Of a stretch of DNA of 64,000 bases, positions 32,789 through 42,699 are shown one piece after another. Origin of the DNA: Ureaplasma sp. ES3154-GEN (GTDB lineage: Bacteria > Bacillota_I > Bacilli_A > Mycoplasmatales > Mycoplasmoidaceae); NCBI RefSeq assembly GCF_025780075.1, contig NZ_JAOXHM010000003.1, forward strand, positions 1 through 64,000, given 5' to 3'. Under the pieces are notes generated by a model, which was not told where the DNA came from, ran no database searches, and saw only the letters and a list, made by a program, of their open reading frames with translations. Each line of letters begins with the position of its first letter. Position 1 is the first letter of the stretch. Position numbers and translations under genes: made by a program.

Positions 32789-34858
32789 ATGTACACTAAA
32801 GATCTTAATAAATTCCGTAACTTTGGGATTATGGCCCATATTGATGCGGGAAAAACAACAACTTCAGAACGGATTTTATTCCACACTGGCCGGAACCACA
32901 AAATTGGAGAAACGCATGATGGTGCTTCAACAATGGACTGAATGGCGCAAGAAAAAGAACGTGGAATTACTATTACTGCAGCTGCAACTTATGCTCAATG
33001 AAAAGGTTTTGAATTAAACCTAATTGATACACCGGGGCACGTGGACTTTACTGTTGAAGTCGAACGTTCATTACGTGTGTTAGATGGTGCCGTAGCTGTT
33101 TTAGACGGACAAAACGGGGTTGAACCACAAACAGAAACAGTATGACGTCAAGCTAGCAAATATAATGTACCACGGATTGTTTTTGTAAATAAAATGGACA
33201 AAACAGGTGCAGATTTCTACTACTCAATTGACACGATTAAAAATCGTTTAGGAGTGAAAGCAACTGCAATCCAAATTCCAATCGGTGCAGAAGCAGACTA
33301 TCTTGGAAGTATTGACTTAGTTGAAATGAAAGCTTATTTCTACGATGGGGAAGCAGCCGAAGAGTATGAAGTTAAAGATATTCCTGCTGAATATGTCCAA
33401 AAAGCGAACGAAATGCGCGCACAAATGATTGATGATGTTGCTGTTTTTGATGATGAAATCATGGATAAGTACTTATCTGGTGAAGAATTATCAAACGATG
33501 ACATTAAGAAATGTATTCGTAAAGGGGTAATTGCGACAGAACTTTACCCTGTATTATGTGGTACAGCATTTAAAAATAAAGGTGTGAAGAAATTATTAGA
33601 CGCAGTTGTTGATTACTTGCCTTCACCACTTGATGTTCCACCAATTCATGGGGTTAATGAAGACGGAGTTGATGTTTATAAACACAACGACCCAAGTGAA
33701 GAATTTGCTGCGCTTGCTTTCAAAGTTGCAACAGACCCGTTTGTAGGGCGTCTAACATATATTCGTGTGTATGCCGGAACAATTGACAAAGGTACTTATG
33801 TATATAATGTTACAAAAGGCAAAAAAGAACGTATTTCACGTTTAGTTAAAATGCACTCAAATAACCGAACAGAAATTGATACAATCGGTGCTGGGGATAT
33901 ATGTGCTGTGATTGGTTTCAAAGAAACTGCAACTGGGGATTCAATTTGTGATGAAAAAAACAAAATTGTGCTTGAACAAATGGTGTTCGCTGAACCTGTA
34001 ATCTCATTGTCTGTTGAGCCAAAAACAAAAGCTGACCAAGAAAAAATGAGTCTTGCTTTATCTAAATTAGCAGAAGAAGATCCAACGTTTAAAACTTACA
34101 CAAACGAAGAAACTGGCCAAACAATTATTGCAGGGATGGGTGAATTACACCTTGATGTGCTAGTTGACCGTATGCGTCGTGAATTCAATGTTCAAGTGAA
34201 TGTTGGTGCTCCACAAGTTTCATACCGTGAAACATTTACGGTTGAAGGTGAAGCTGAAGGGAAATATATTAAACAATCAGGTGGTCGTGGTCAATATGGT
34301 CACGTATGAATTCGTTTTGAACCTAACCATGATAAAGGTTTTGAATTTGTTGATAATATTGTTGGGGGTAAAATTCCAAAAGAATATATTAAGGAAATTG
34401 AAAATGGTTTAGTAGAAGCTTTAACTTCAGGACCACTTGCTGGATACCAAACAATCGACGTTAAAGCGACTGTATACGATGGGTCATACCACGATGTCGA
34501 CTCTTCTGGGATGGCGTATAAAATTGCTGCTTCATTAGCATTTAAAGAAGCTGCAAAAATCTGTAAACCAGTTTTATTGGAACCGATTATGTCAGTAGAT
34601 GTAACCACACCAGATGAATATTTCGGAACAGTTATGGGAGATATCTCTAAACGTCGGGGTGTTATTGAAGGACAAGAAACACGTGGAAATGCTCAAGCGA
34701 TTAAAGCTAAGGTTCCTCTTTCTGAAATGTTTGGTTATGCAACGGATTTACGTTCTAATACCCAAGGTCGTGCAACTTATGTAATGCAATTTAGTCATTA
34801 CGCCGAAGCACCAAAAAGTGTGACAAACGAAATTGTTGAAGCACGAGCAAAAAAATAA
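32789..34858 (+). CDS. fusA: Elongation factor G
   Basis: EF-G is the GTPase that drives translocation. It has 689 residues with all five domains. GTPase motifs are AHIDAGKTT (G1), RGITI (G2), DTPGHVDF (G3) and NKMDKTGAD (G4). Domain IV carries the conserved GGRGQYGHV loop near residue ~500, whose tip enters the decoding site. The length is normal. It follows rpsG with an AAGGAAAA site 10 to 12 bases before ATG 32789. A distinct promoter precedes tuf downstream. Confidence 0.97.
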
Positions 34859-34890
34859 TCATTTAAGATAAAAAATAATTAGTATATATT

Positions 34891-34899
34891 TGATATAAT
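34891..34899 (+). promoter_or_regulatory. Extended -10 promoter for tuf
   Basis: TG at 34891-34892, one base, then a perfect TATAAT at 34894-34899. It lies ~65 bases upstream of the tuf start in the ~105-base gap after fusA, so tuf can be transcribed on its own as well as from the str operon. Confidence 0.6.
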
Positions 34900-34963
34900 T
34901 AACTAGTAAAATATATATTTAAAAAATCAATTACAACATTTAAACTTATTAAGGAGAAATATA

Positions 34964-36145
34964 ATGGCAATTGGAAAATTTGAAAGATCTAAACCCCATG
35001 TTAATATTGGGACAATTGGTCACGTTGACCACGGTAAAACAACTTTAACTGCTGCGATTAGTACAGTTTTAGCTAAAAAAGGACAAGCAACTGCACAAAG
35101 TTACGCTGATGTTGATAAGACACCAGAAGAAAGAGAACGTGGGATTACAATTAACGCGTCTCATATTGAATATGAATCATTAACTCGTCACTACGCACAC
35201 GTGGACTGTCCAGGACACGCGGACTATGTTAAAAACATGATTACAGGGGCTGCTCAAATGGATGGAGCGATCTTAGTTATTGCTGCTTCTGATGGGGTTA
35301 TGGCTCAAACAAAAGAACATATTTTACTTGCTCGTCAAGTTGGTGTTCCAAAAATCGTTGTTTTCTTGAACAAATGTGACTTCATGACTGATACAGATAT
35401 GCAAGACTTAGTAGAAATGGAAGTACGTGAATTACTTTCTAAATATGGATTCGATGGAGATAACACACCAGTTATCCGTGGTTCAGGATTAAAAGCTCTT
35501 GAAGGTGATCCGGTATGAGAAGCTAAGATTGATGAATTAATGGATGCAGTTGATACTTGAATTCCATTACCAGAACGTGAAACTGACAAACCATTCTTAT
35601 TGGCAATCGAAGACGTATTCACAATTTCAGGACGTGGTACTGTTGTTACAGGACGTGTTGAACGTGGAACACTTAAAGTTGGGGACGAAGTTGAAATCGT
35701 TGGTATCCGTGATACACAAAAAACTGTTGTTACAGGTATTGAAATGTTCCGTAAATCATTAGACCAAGCTGAAGCTGGGGATAATGCAGGGATTCTATTA
35801 CGTGGTACAAAAAAAGAAGATGTTGAACGTGGACAAGTTCTTGTTAAACCAGGTTCAATTAAACCGCATAGCAAATTTACTGCAAAAGTGTATATCTTGA
35901 AAAAAGAAGAAGGTGGAAGACATACACCGATCGTTTCAGGATACCGTCCACAATTCTACTTCCGTACAACTGATATTACAGGGGAAATTAAATTACCTGC
36001 TGGAACAGAATTAGTAATGCCAGGTGATGACGTGGAAATGGAAGTTGAATTAATTCACCCAATTGCGATTGAAGATGGATCTAAATTCTCAATTCGTGAA
36101 GGTGGAAGAACTGTTGGACACGGTTCAGTAATTAAAGCTCTTTAA
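34964..36145 (+). CDS. tuf: Elongation factor Tu
   Basis: EF-Tu delivers aminoacyl-tRNA to the ribosome. The 393-residue protein is full length, with TGA-Trp codons at 35516-35518 and 35558-35560. GTPase motifs are [25 protein letters not shown] and NKCDF. Domain 2 ([12 protein letters not shown]) and domain 3 (the [10 protein letters not shown] region and the final [10 protein letters not shown]) are intact. It follows an AAGGAG site. A strong terminator follows. Confidence 0.98.
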
Positions 36146-36173
36146 TTCAATCATTAACCATAATTATTAGTCT

Positions 36174-36207
36174 AAAAAACCAAACAGATTATCTGCTTGG
36201 TTTTTTT
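36174..36207 (+). terminator. Rho-independent terminator after tuf
   Basis: An A-rich arm (36174-36183) pairs with TTGGTTTTTT, and an inner CAGATTATCTG stem-loop extends the helix. A run of T ends at ~36207. Confidence 0.85.
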
Positions 36208-36228
36208 GCTTTTATAAACTCTTTTTTA

Positions 36229-36266
36229 AATAATAACAACTCTTAACAATGCGAGTTGTTATTATT
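36229..36266. terminator. Bidirectional hairpin between tuf and the minus-strand DUF2188-like gene
   Basis: Perfect 14-base arms, 36229-36242 and 36253-36266, surround a 10-base loop, with A/T runs on both sides. It overlaps the stop codon of the minus-strand gene and probably terminates that transcript; it may also back up the tuf terminator. Confidence 0.7.
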
Positions 36267-36501
36267 TGCTATCTCGATAGTTTCGTACGTCTTGGAATGA
36301 ACCATCTTTCTTTTGAATGTAAACGACCGCTTCTTGGTTACGCCCTAGGGTTTTTACATAATCTAAAGCTTCCTTTTTAGTTTCAAAAACTCGTGTGGGA
36401 CGACTTCCGCCTTTTTTCATAATTTTTCATCCTTTTTCTTGGTAAGGAGATAAATAATAAATAACCTTAGTGTCTTTATTTGCGTTATTATTTTCTTTCA
36501 T
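36262..36501 (-). CDS. Small DUF2188-like protein
   Basis: This 79-residue basic protein starts at ATG 36499-36501 and is readable only with UGA as Trp. Its layout is YYLSPYQEKGWKIMKKGGSR, then RVFETKKEALDYVKTLGR and an ending AVVYIQKKDGSFQDVRNYRD. That matches my memory of the DUF2188 pattern: short strand, GWxV, an alpha helix with EAxxxA, and a strand with K.DG. No strong ribosome site precedes the first ATG. A second ATG at codon 28 has AAAAGGA upstream, but starting there would lose the conserved GW motif. Its function is unknown. It is convergent with tuf. Confidence 0.7.
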
Positions 36502-36595
36502 AAACAAAATAGTCTTTCCATATATAAATATTTGTAATTATTATATGATATAAACAAGTTTTGTGGGAATTTTTCGGAAGCAAAACAGAGGACTA

Positions 36596-36688
36596 ATGAA
36601 AAGAAAAATTAGCAATCTAAAAGCACAAGTGATAAAAATTGGTGTTTTTTTAGTAATTTACAGCATTATTTTCCCTAATCATAACTAG
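36596..36688 (+). CDS. Possible 30-residue membrane peptide
   Basis: ATG 36596 follows an AGAGGA site with good spacing. It encodes a basic N-terminus and one hydrophobic helix (VIKIGVFLVIYSIIF), ending at TAG 36688. No homologue was recognised. It could equally be the broken start of a lost membrane or lipoprotein gene. Support rests only on the ribosome site and the hydrophobic pattern. Confidence 0.3.
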   Translation: MKRKISNLKAQVIKIGVFLVIYSIIFPNHN

Positions 36689-36757
36689 CATTTAAAAAAA
36701 ATTATTTTTTAAATAATATGTTATTATAATTTAAATATGCTTTAGGAGGGTAAAGTT

Positions 36758-36904
36758 ATGAATCAAAATATGATGCCAATGATCAATATTAACCGTCATA
36801 ATTGCTATACGGCAATAATTTTTACCTTCAAAATCAACATTATTATGATTCGTTTTTTCAAGATTATGTGCTGCTCATATAAGATGAACAGCATCAAGCG
36901 TTAA
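36758..36904 (+). pseudogene. Short ORF with strong ribosome site, probably a frameshifted remnant
   Basis: An AGGAGGG site precedes ATG 36758, and the start MNQNMMPMININ looks genuine. After ~18 codons the frame becomes an unlikely Ile/Met/Cys-rich sequence that stops at 36904. The alternative frame from ~36808 reads NNFYLQNQHYYDSFFQDYVLL, much more protein-like, so an indel near 36805 probably broke the gene. No family was recognised in either version. Confidence 0.35.
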
Positions 36905-36910
36905 TTGAAT

Positions 36911-36983
36911 TATAATAACTTCTTAATTAGACAAATAGACAATAAAAGTCTAATTAAATTAAAATACTAATTAAAATACTAAT
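36911..36983 (+). promoter_or_regulatory. Promoter, leader hairpin and tandem 12-mer before the opp operon
   Basis: TATAAT at 36911-36916 is followed by perfect 10-base inverted arms (36923-36932 and 36948-36957), then by two tandem copies of AATTAAAATACT (36957-36968, 36969-36980) directly before ATG 36984. There is no Shine-Dalgarno sequence. The hairpin would fall at or just after the transcription start, where it could be an operator or a stability element. The function is inferred. Confidence 0.4.
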
Positions 36984-38183
36984 ATGAAAACAAAACAGCA
37001 AAAAATAAAAAGTTATCTCAAAAGACTTTTTTTATTATCACCTATAATTGCTATTCCTATAGTAACTGCAGCATGTGGTTATCAAAGCCAAAACGAACAA
37101 AAAATTAATCATAAACCATTTCAAACAACTAAAGTTACCCTCGATGATATTCATTTACAGAATCGTTTTTTTACGTATAGTAAAGAACAGGATTTAACTG
37201 AATTATCAAAAGAAACCCAAAATTTTTTAAAATCACTACAGAAATTTATTCATCAAGTTTTTCTCCGCTCATTTAGCTTGTATTACATTTACAATTTTGC
37301 GTTATTAAATGAAGTAGGAATTGCATACCAAATAGCACCAATTAACATTGCTATTCGTCAAAACGATGATGCAAGCTATGATGTGCGGTTTAAAATTCAA
37401 GTAAGAATTAACGATGTTGACGACAAACAATTTAAGAAAGTCAACGATCTGTTACGTTCGAAAAATCTATCATTTACCGATAAACAGTCAATGCTAGATC
37501 ATTTTAATAATAAATTACAAATGGATTTTGCATATACTAAAACTTTTATTTACACTAATTATCAACGTCTTCATCACAGATCCGATTATAGCCTTGGATA
37601 TGTATTTACTGATGGGACGTTCGATCGTATTGCTCGTAAATCTGCATATGATGCTAACCAACTAGCGATGCGCGATATTAAAAGTGTGCAATTAGTGAGT
37701 TTAGATCAAAATACTAAGGTGTTTCGACCACCAAATGATATTGTGAAATTTTATGAAAAAGGGATTATTACTACTGGCTTTAAGGATTATGATTTAAAAG
37801 ATATTTTATTTACCAATCTAAAAGACCAACTCCGCATTATTCAAAATGTTTATTTTAAAGAAGACAAACAAAAACCTAACCAAAACATTTCAAATCTGGG
37901 GTTTAGTAGTGAATTATTCCAGTTTCCTTATTTTATGAGTGATCCCAATATTTACAAACCTGAAGATGTGTTATTGTATCCGGATTACTTACCAAAGCAA
38001 TTACAAAATAAGTGAAGTATTTTTAATCAAATCGAACAAATTGATTATGAATCAATTTTTGATAATCATCACCTTGCTCTGATTAATCCATTCTTTTATC
38101 AAGATTTATCATTAGAGTTGGTGCAATTGGATAAAAATGTTCATTGTCATAGCGATGGAGTGTGTCATGGGACGACAAAATAA
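36984..38183 (+). CDS. Lipoprotein opening the opp operon
   Basis: This 399-residue lipoprotein has a signal (KRLFLLSPIIAIPIVT) ending in AAC, with Cys31 as the lipid site. The mature part has no family I recognise and is rich in aromatic residues. The last 13 residues, HCHSDGVCHGTTK, carry three His and two Cys (with a further His just before), a compact potential metal-binding tail. TGA at 38013 is read as Trp, extending the ORF to TAA 38183. There is no ribosome site before ATG 36984. The end overlaps the next gene by 17 nt, so it belongs to the opp transcript and may be an accessory surface subunit. Confidence 0.8.
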
Positions 38184-38607
38184 TAAAGGTCGACCAAAAC
38201 GATTAATGAAAGCATTAGATTGGATTATAATGTTTTCATTAATCGCTGTTATAGCGGTCTTTCATCTTGGTTTTTATTATTCAAATAACCTTGAACTAAT
38301 AACCAAAATTTGAATCCTCTTTTTAACTTTTGCTATTTTATGTTTTATTGTCATTAGTTTTTTAATTTTTAGTGGCTTCTATTTAAATCGCAAATGAGCA
38401 AAAGCTTATCGGAAGCAAAATGAATATCATTTAAATAATTTTGATCATAAATTAATTGATCGGTTTTATTATGATGCAAAATTAGAGATTCGTTCATTGC
38501 AGTATGCGTGAATTCGCTTACGTTTATTATTAGCAATTATTATTACTCCAGCAACTATTTACAGTTTCGTGTGTTTAATTTACTATGCTAATCAATCTTA
38601 TTTTTAA
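38167..38607 (+). CDS. Small three-helix membrane protein in the opp operon
   Basis: This 146-residue basic protein has three hydrophobic segments: IIMFSLIAVIAVFHLGFYY, FLTFAILCFIVISFLIFSGF and LLLAIIITPATIYSFVCLIY. An Arg/Lys-rich N-terminus (MGRQNNKGRPKR) suggests N-in topology. ATG 38167 lies inside the end of the lipoprotein gene with a GGAG site. No family was recognised. Its size and three-helix plan resemble the membrane protein that closes the operon (56879-57352), so both may be accessory parts of the transporter. Confidence 0.75.
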
Positions 38608-38627
38608 AATATTTTTAAGGAGTATTT

Positions 38628-39746
38628 ATGAATCAAAATAATGAACTGAACACCGATGTTCAGTCTCCTGCTGTCAGTCAAAAAAGACGTCTGAATTATG
38701 CTTTTAGTAATAATTTAGTTTTCTTTGCAGGAATGGGCCGTTCAATGAAGACTGCGGCCAATCGTGATCGTGTTGTTGATCCGTTAATTGATTTCTTTTC
38801 TTTTGAATCTAAATTTGTTAGTTTCTTATGAAAATTAATCAAACTTGTGGGTGAGTTTTTCTTACTTGCGTGAATCGTGATTACAATTACTTTCTTTTTA
38901 ATTAATTCTGTACCTGGAGAAAACGGGTTGACTATTGGGATTAGTTCGAAAGAAGCGAAATTAGCGATCTTAGCTCAATATGGTTTAGATAAACCAATTG
39001 GGGTCCGTTATGGAAATTATTTAATTGATATTTTCAAAGGAGAGTTCGGAGTATCAACATCACTTCGTCCAACTGTTCCAATTAACAATTTTATCTGAGA
39101 ACGTTATTTAGTTTCATTCTATGTTGGTATTTTCTCGGTGTTATTGACGTTAGGAATCGGAATCCCATTAGGGGTACTTGTTGGTCGAAAACCAGGAGGT
39201 TTATTAGATAGTTTATCGACTGTTTTAATTTCAGTGGTCTCAGCTGTTCCATCTCTTGTTTTCGGATTAATTCTATTACTAATCGGAAAAGAAGTAGGAC
39301 TACCATTTATTTTCGAAGAAAAAGATTTTTTAACATATATTCTGCCGGGGTTAGCTTTATCATTGTCTTCGATCATTGTTTATGTTCAATATATTAAAGT
39401 GGAAATGAACCGTGAATTAAACTCAATGCATGCGAAATTTGCTTATCTAAAAGGGGCAACAAGAACACGTTTTGTATGACGTCACGCATTAAAGCCATCA
39501 TTATTCCCAATTGCAACATTCTTTCCGTTTGTGATTCTTGGATCATTTGTTGGAGCAATGTTTATTGAACAAATCTTCCAAATCCCAGGTTCTGGATCAT
39601 TGTTCTATCAAGCAATTATTAGTAAGGATTACAACGTAATTTTATTATTAATTATTATTTATTCAATTACAACAATTATTGGATATGCTGCACGGGATGC
39701 ACTTTATCAAATAATTGATCCGCGGATCAGAAGGGGAGGTAAATAG
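38628..39746 (+). CDS. oppB: Oligopeptide ABC transporter permease OppB
   Basis: OppB is one of the two membrane channel subunits of the oligopeptide importer. It has 372 residues. A cytoplasmic N-terminal extension of ~75 residues precedes the first helix (LLAWIVITITFFLINSVPG), longer than usual. The protein then shows the OppB signature LAQYGLDKPIGVRYGNYL, five further helices, and the permease EAA-like loop GATRTRFVWRHALKPSLFP that contacts the ATPases. Start ATG 38628 follows AAGGAG. It ends with AGGGGAGG, which serves as the ribosome site for oppC. Confidence 0.95.
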
Positions 39747-39749
39747 TTT

Positions 39750-40766
39750 ATGTCCAAATTTAAAAATTTTTTTAAAAATAAAACACAAGAATTTGTGGAA
39801 GAATTAAACTCTGATGCTCCCAATAAATTCTTACAACCATTTCAACATCAACAATGAAAGATTATTGGTGATTTAATGGAGTTTAGAGAAAACTCATATA
39901 TGCACGCTAAACCACGACCATTTCGTGAGTTTGCTAACCGGTTTGGACGTTCATTTTCGGGGTTAATTGGGTTTTCAATTATTTTAATTTTATTTTTATT
40001 AGCGATCATTATTCCTTTTACAACTAATGATCCAACACAACTATATCCTGAATATCGTTTTAAAGATTACTTTATTCCCATTAAATCAGCAATTGATAAC
40101 AAAGAAACAGTTGCGATTTTTGGAACCGATGATATGGGTCGGGATTTATGAGCGATGTTATGGTGAGGATTGCGTTACTCACTGGGGGTTGCGTTAAGTG
40201 TATCTGCGATCGATTTAATTGTCGGAGTTACATTTGGAATTTTAATGGGATATTTTAATGTCTTTGATAAAATCATGACATTTATTATTAAAGTATTAAC
40301 TAACGTACCAGGGATCATTATCCTAATGATTTTAACGATTATTTTAAAACCATCATTTGGGGTAATTGTGTTTAGTATGTCAATTTCAGGGTGAACAAGT
40401 ATGGCCAACCAAATGCGTTCACAGGTTAAACGTGCTCGAGGCTTCTTATGAGTTTCTGCTTCTAAAACACTAGGTACTAAAGCGATTAAAATTATTTGAA
40501 ACTTTGTCCCAATCTTAATTCCTATGATTATTACACAATTGGTATTTACAATTCCAGGAGCAATTTTATCAGAAGCGAGTTTAGCATTCATCGGGTTAAG
40601 TGACCCTAATAATCCCACATTAGGGAACTTAATTTCAATTGGTTCAAACATCATTACTTTATACCCACGTTACACATTAATTCCATCATTCTTGCTAGTT
40701 TGTTTAGTAGCAAGTGTCCAACTAGTAGGAGGAGCAACACAAGATGCGTTACGAAGACAACGTTAA
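39750..40766 (+). CDS. oppC: Oligopeptide ABC transporter permease OppC
   Basis: OppC is the second permease, 338 residues. It has a ~70-residue cytoplasmic head, a first helix (GLIGFSIILILFLLAIIIPF), the OppC motif FGTDDMGRDLWAMLWWGLRYSL, and the ATPase-contact loop ARGFLWVSASKTLGTKAIKI, followed by TLGNLISIGSN. Several TGA-Trp codons lie inside conserved motifs, for instance in GRDLWAMLWWG. ATG 39750 begins three bases after the oppB stop. The end overlaps oppD by 23 nt. Confidence 0.95.
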
Positions 40767-42699
40767 GAATAAAAATAAACTTCCCAAACGTTTTGCGGTG
40801 CGGGAATGAACCAAAGCGAGTGCATTGGTTGCTTCACACACAAAAACATTAATAGCAAGCAATGCTGTATCTAATAAAAATGAGAAGCAAACATTGGTAG
40901 TCGAACAACCAGTTACGCAAAATAATAATTTTACTGCTACACCACTGGTTCCATTTTTTGATGAAACAGTTATTCCAAACTCAAATCAAAAGGATCTAAC
41001 AAGTGTAGAAGAAACGATTAACGATAATTCATTCGAAGAATCACAACAAACAGTGTTGTTAGAAGATGAAGTTAATTTCACTTCAACAATTTCAAAAAAC
41101 ACTACTGCTGAAGAATCTATTTTAGAACAAACAGATTTATCACTTGAAGAGCAGGCTTCAAAAGTGTTAACTACTGAAGAAAAAAATCAACTTGAAGAAG
41201 AATATGCAGTTTTTGCTGCTAATTATGAAAAAACAAAGGAACAAACGATTAATCTTGTACCTGCTGAATCATTAGTTGAAGAAGAAGTACAAAAAGAAAC
41301 AACAGTAGATGTTAGTGAAATAGGAATAACTGCACCTGTTACAGCTCAAATATTAGAAACATCAACAGACATTTCAAATCAAGAAATAGTATCTAATGAC
41401 TACAGTTTTGTGCCAAAAGAAGAATTAACAACTAAACAAGATACTAATGCTCGTTTATTTGAAGAAAACCAAACTAAAAAACTAACAGAAAAACCCAAGA
41501 AAAAACAAACAAGTCAAGCATTTAAACGTGGATGAAGCAACTCACGAAAAAACTTTGATTTTGCAACTTTTGAAAAAGATGTGAAGTACAAAGAATTTGC
41601 AGATGGAACAAGAAAAAAAATTGCGGCTGAAGTTGATAATATTCGCTTAACTTTTTCCAACCCATCACGACCTGGTGACCGTGCTTTAGTTTTACGAAAC
41701 ACTTCAATTCAATTCTACGAAGGGGAAGTGCATGCGATTATTGGTGAATCTGGTTCTGGTAAATCTGTAATTACGTCGTTGTTATATGGTTTAGCAGGGA
41801 ATAATGCAAATGTTGAGGAAGGCCGAATTTTGTTATATAACAACGAAGTTCAAAACTTTAATTTTTCACAATGAGAGCGTTCACGTTACTTAGGTAAAGT
41901 GATTTCTGCTGTTTTCCAAAATCCAATGTCAACTTTAAATCCTACAATGAAAATTGGGACACAAATTATGGAGGGAATGTTGATTAATGGAATTGTTAAA
42001 AATAAAAAACAAGCTCGCCAACAAGCGATTGAATATTTGAAATTAACAAAAATTAACAATCCAGAAGAAGTTATGGAATTATATCCACATGAACTTTCGG
42101 GTGGGATGATTCAGCGGGTAGTAATTGCAGCAATCGTTTCGTTACACCCTAAAATTTTAGTACTTGATGAACCAACAACCGCCCTTGACCCAACAGTCCA
42201 AGCATTGGTTTTGGACATTATTCGAGAATTGCAAGAGAAATTTAAAATGTGTGTCATCTTTATTACCCATGATTTAGGAGTAGTTGCATCAATTGCAAAC
42301 TATATTTCAATTATGTATGCGGGACAAATTATTGAAGAAGGTACACGGGAAGAAATTCTTTGAAATCCCCAACACCCTTATACATGAGGGTTGATTTCAT
42401 CAATGCCAGATGTTAACAAGGGTGATCGTCTTGCAACTATTAAAGGTTCTGTGCCCTCACGTTTAAACGGAATTGTTGGCGATGCCTTTGCAGTTCGTAA
42501 CGATTACGCACTAGTACGTGATTTTAGCATTGAACCAGACATGTATTATATTTCAGAAACTCACCGTGCAAAAACAGCATTATTAGATGAACGAGCACCA
42601 GAGTATGAACCACCAAAAGTCATTAAACAAAAATGAGCAGTTTATAAACAACGCCAAGAACAAAAACAACAGGGAGTAAATAGTAATGAAGGACAATAA
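40744..42699 (+). CDS. oppD: Oligopeptide ABC transporter ATPase OppD with long acidic N-terminal extension
   Basis: OppD powers peptide import together with OppF. It has 651 residues, against roughly 330-420 in most bacteria. The ATPase domain occupies residues ~280-560: Walker A IGESGSGKS, the Q-loop FQNPMSTLNP, signature LSGGMIQRV, Walker B ILVLDEPTTALD and switch His ITHDLGV. Residues ~20-270 form an extra, Glu/Thr/Gln-rich region that looks disordered and ends in a basic stretch (EKPKKKQTSQAFKRG). The start ATG 40744 has AGGAGGAG eight bases upstream inside oppC, so the extension is translated. The C-terminus has the usual Opp tail plus a Gln/Lys-rich end overlapping oppF by 14 nt. Confidence 0.93.

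Noticed and set aside
35335-35874. 179-codon minus-strand ORF inside tuf
   Set aside because: Antisense shadow of the highly biased tuf coding sequence; Ser/Thr/Arg-rich with no family features.
40175-40654. 159-codon minus-strand ORF inside oppC
   Set aside because: Antisense to the permease helices; shadow.
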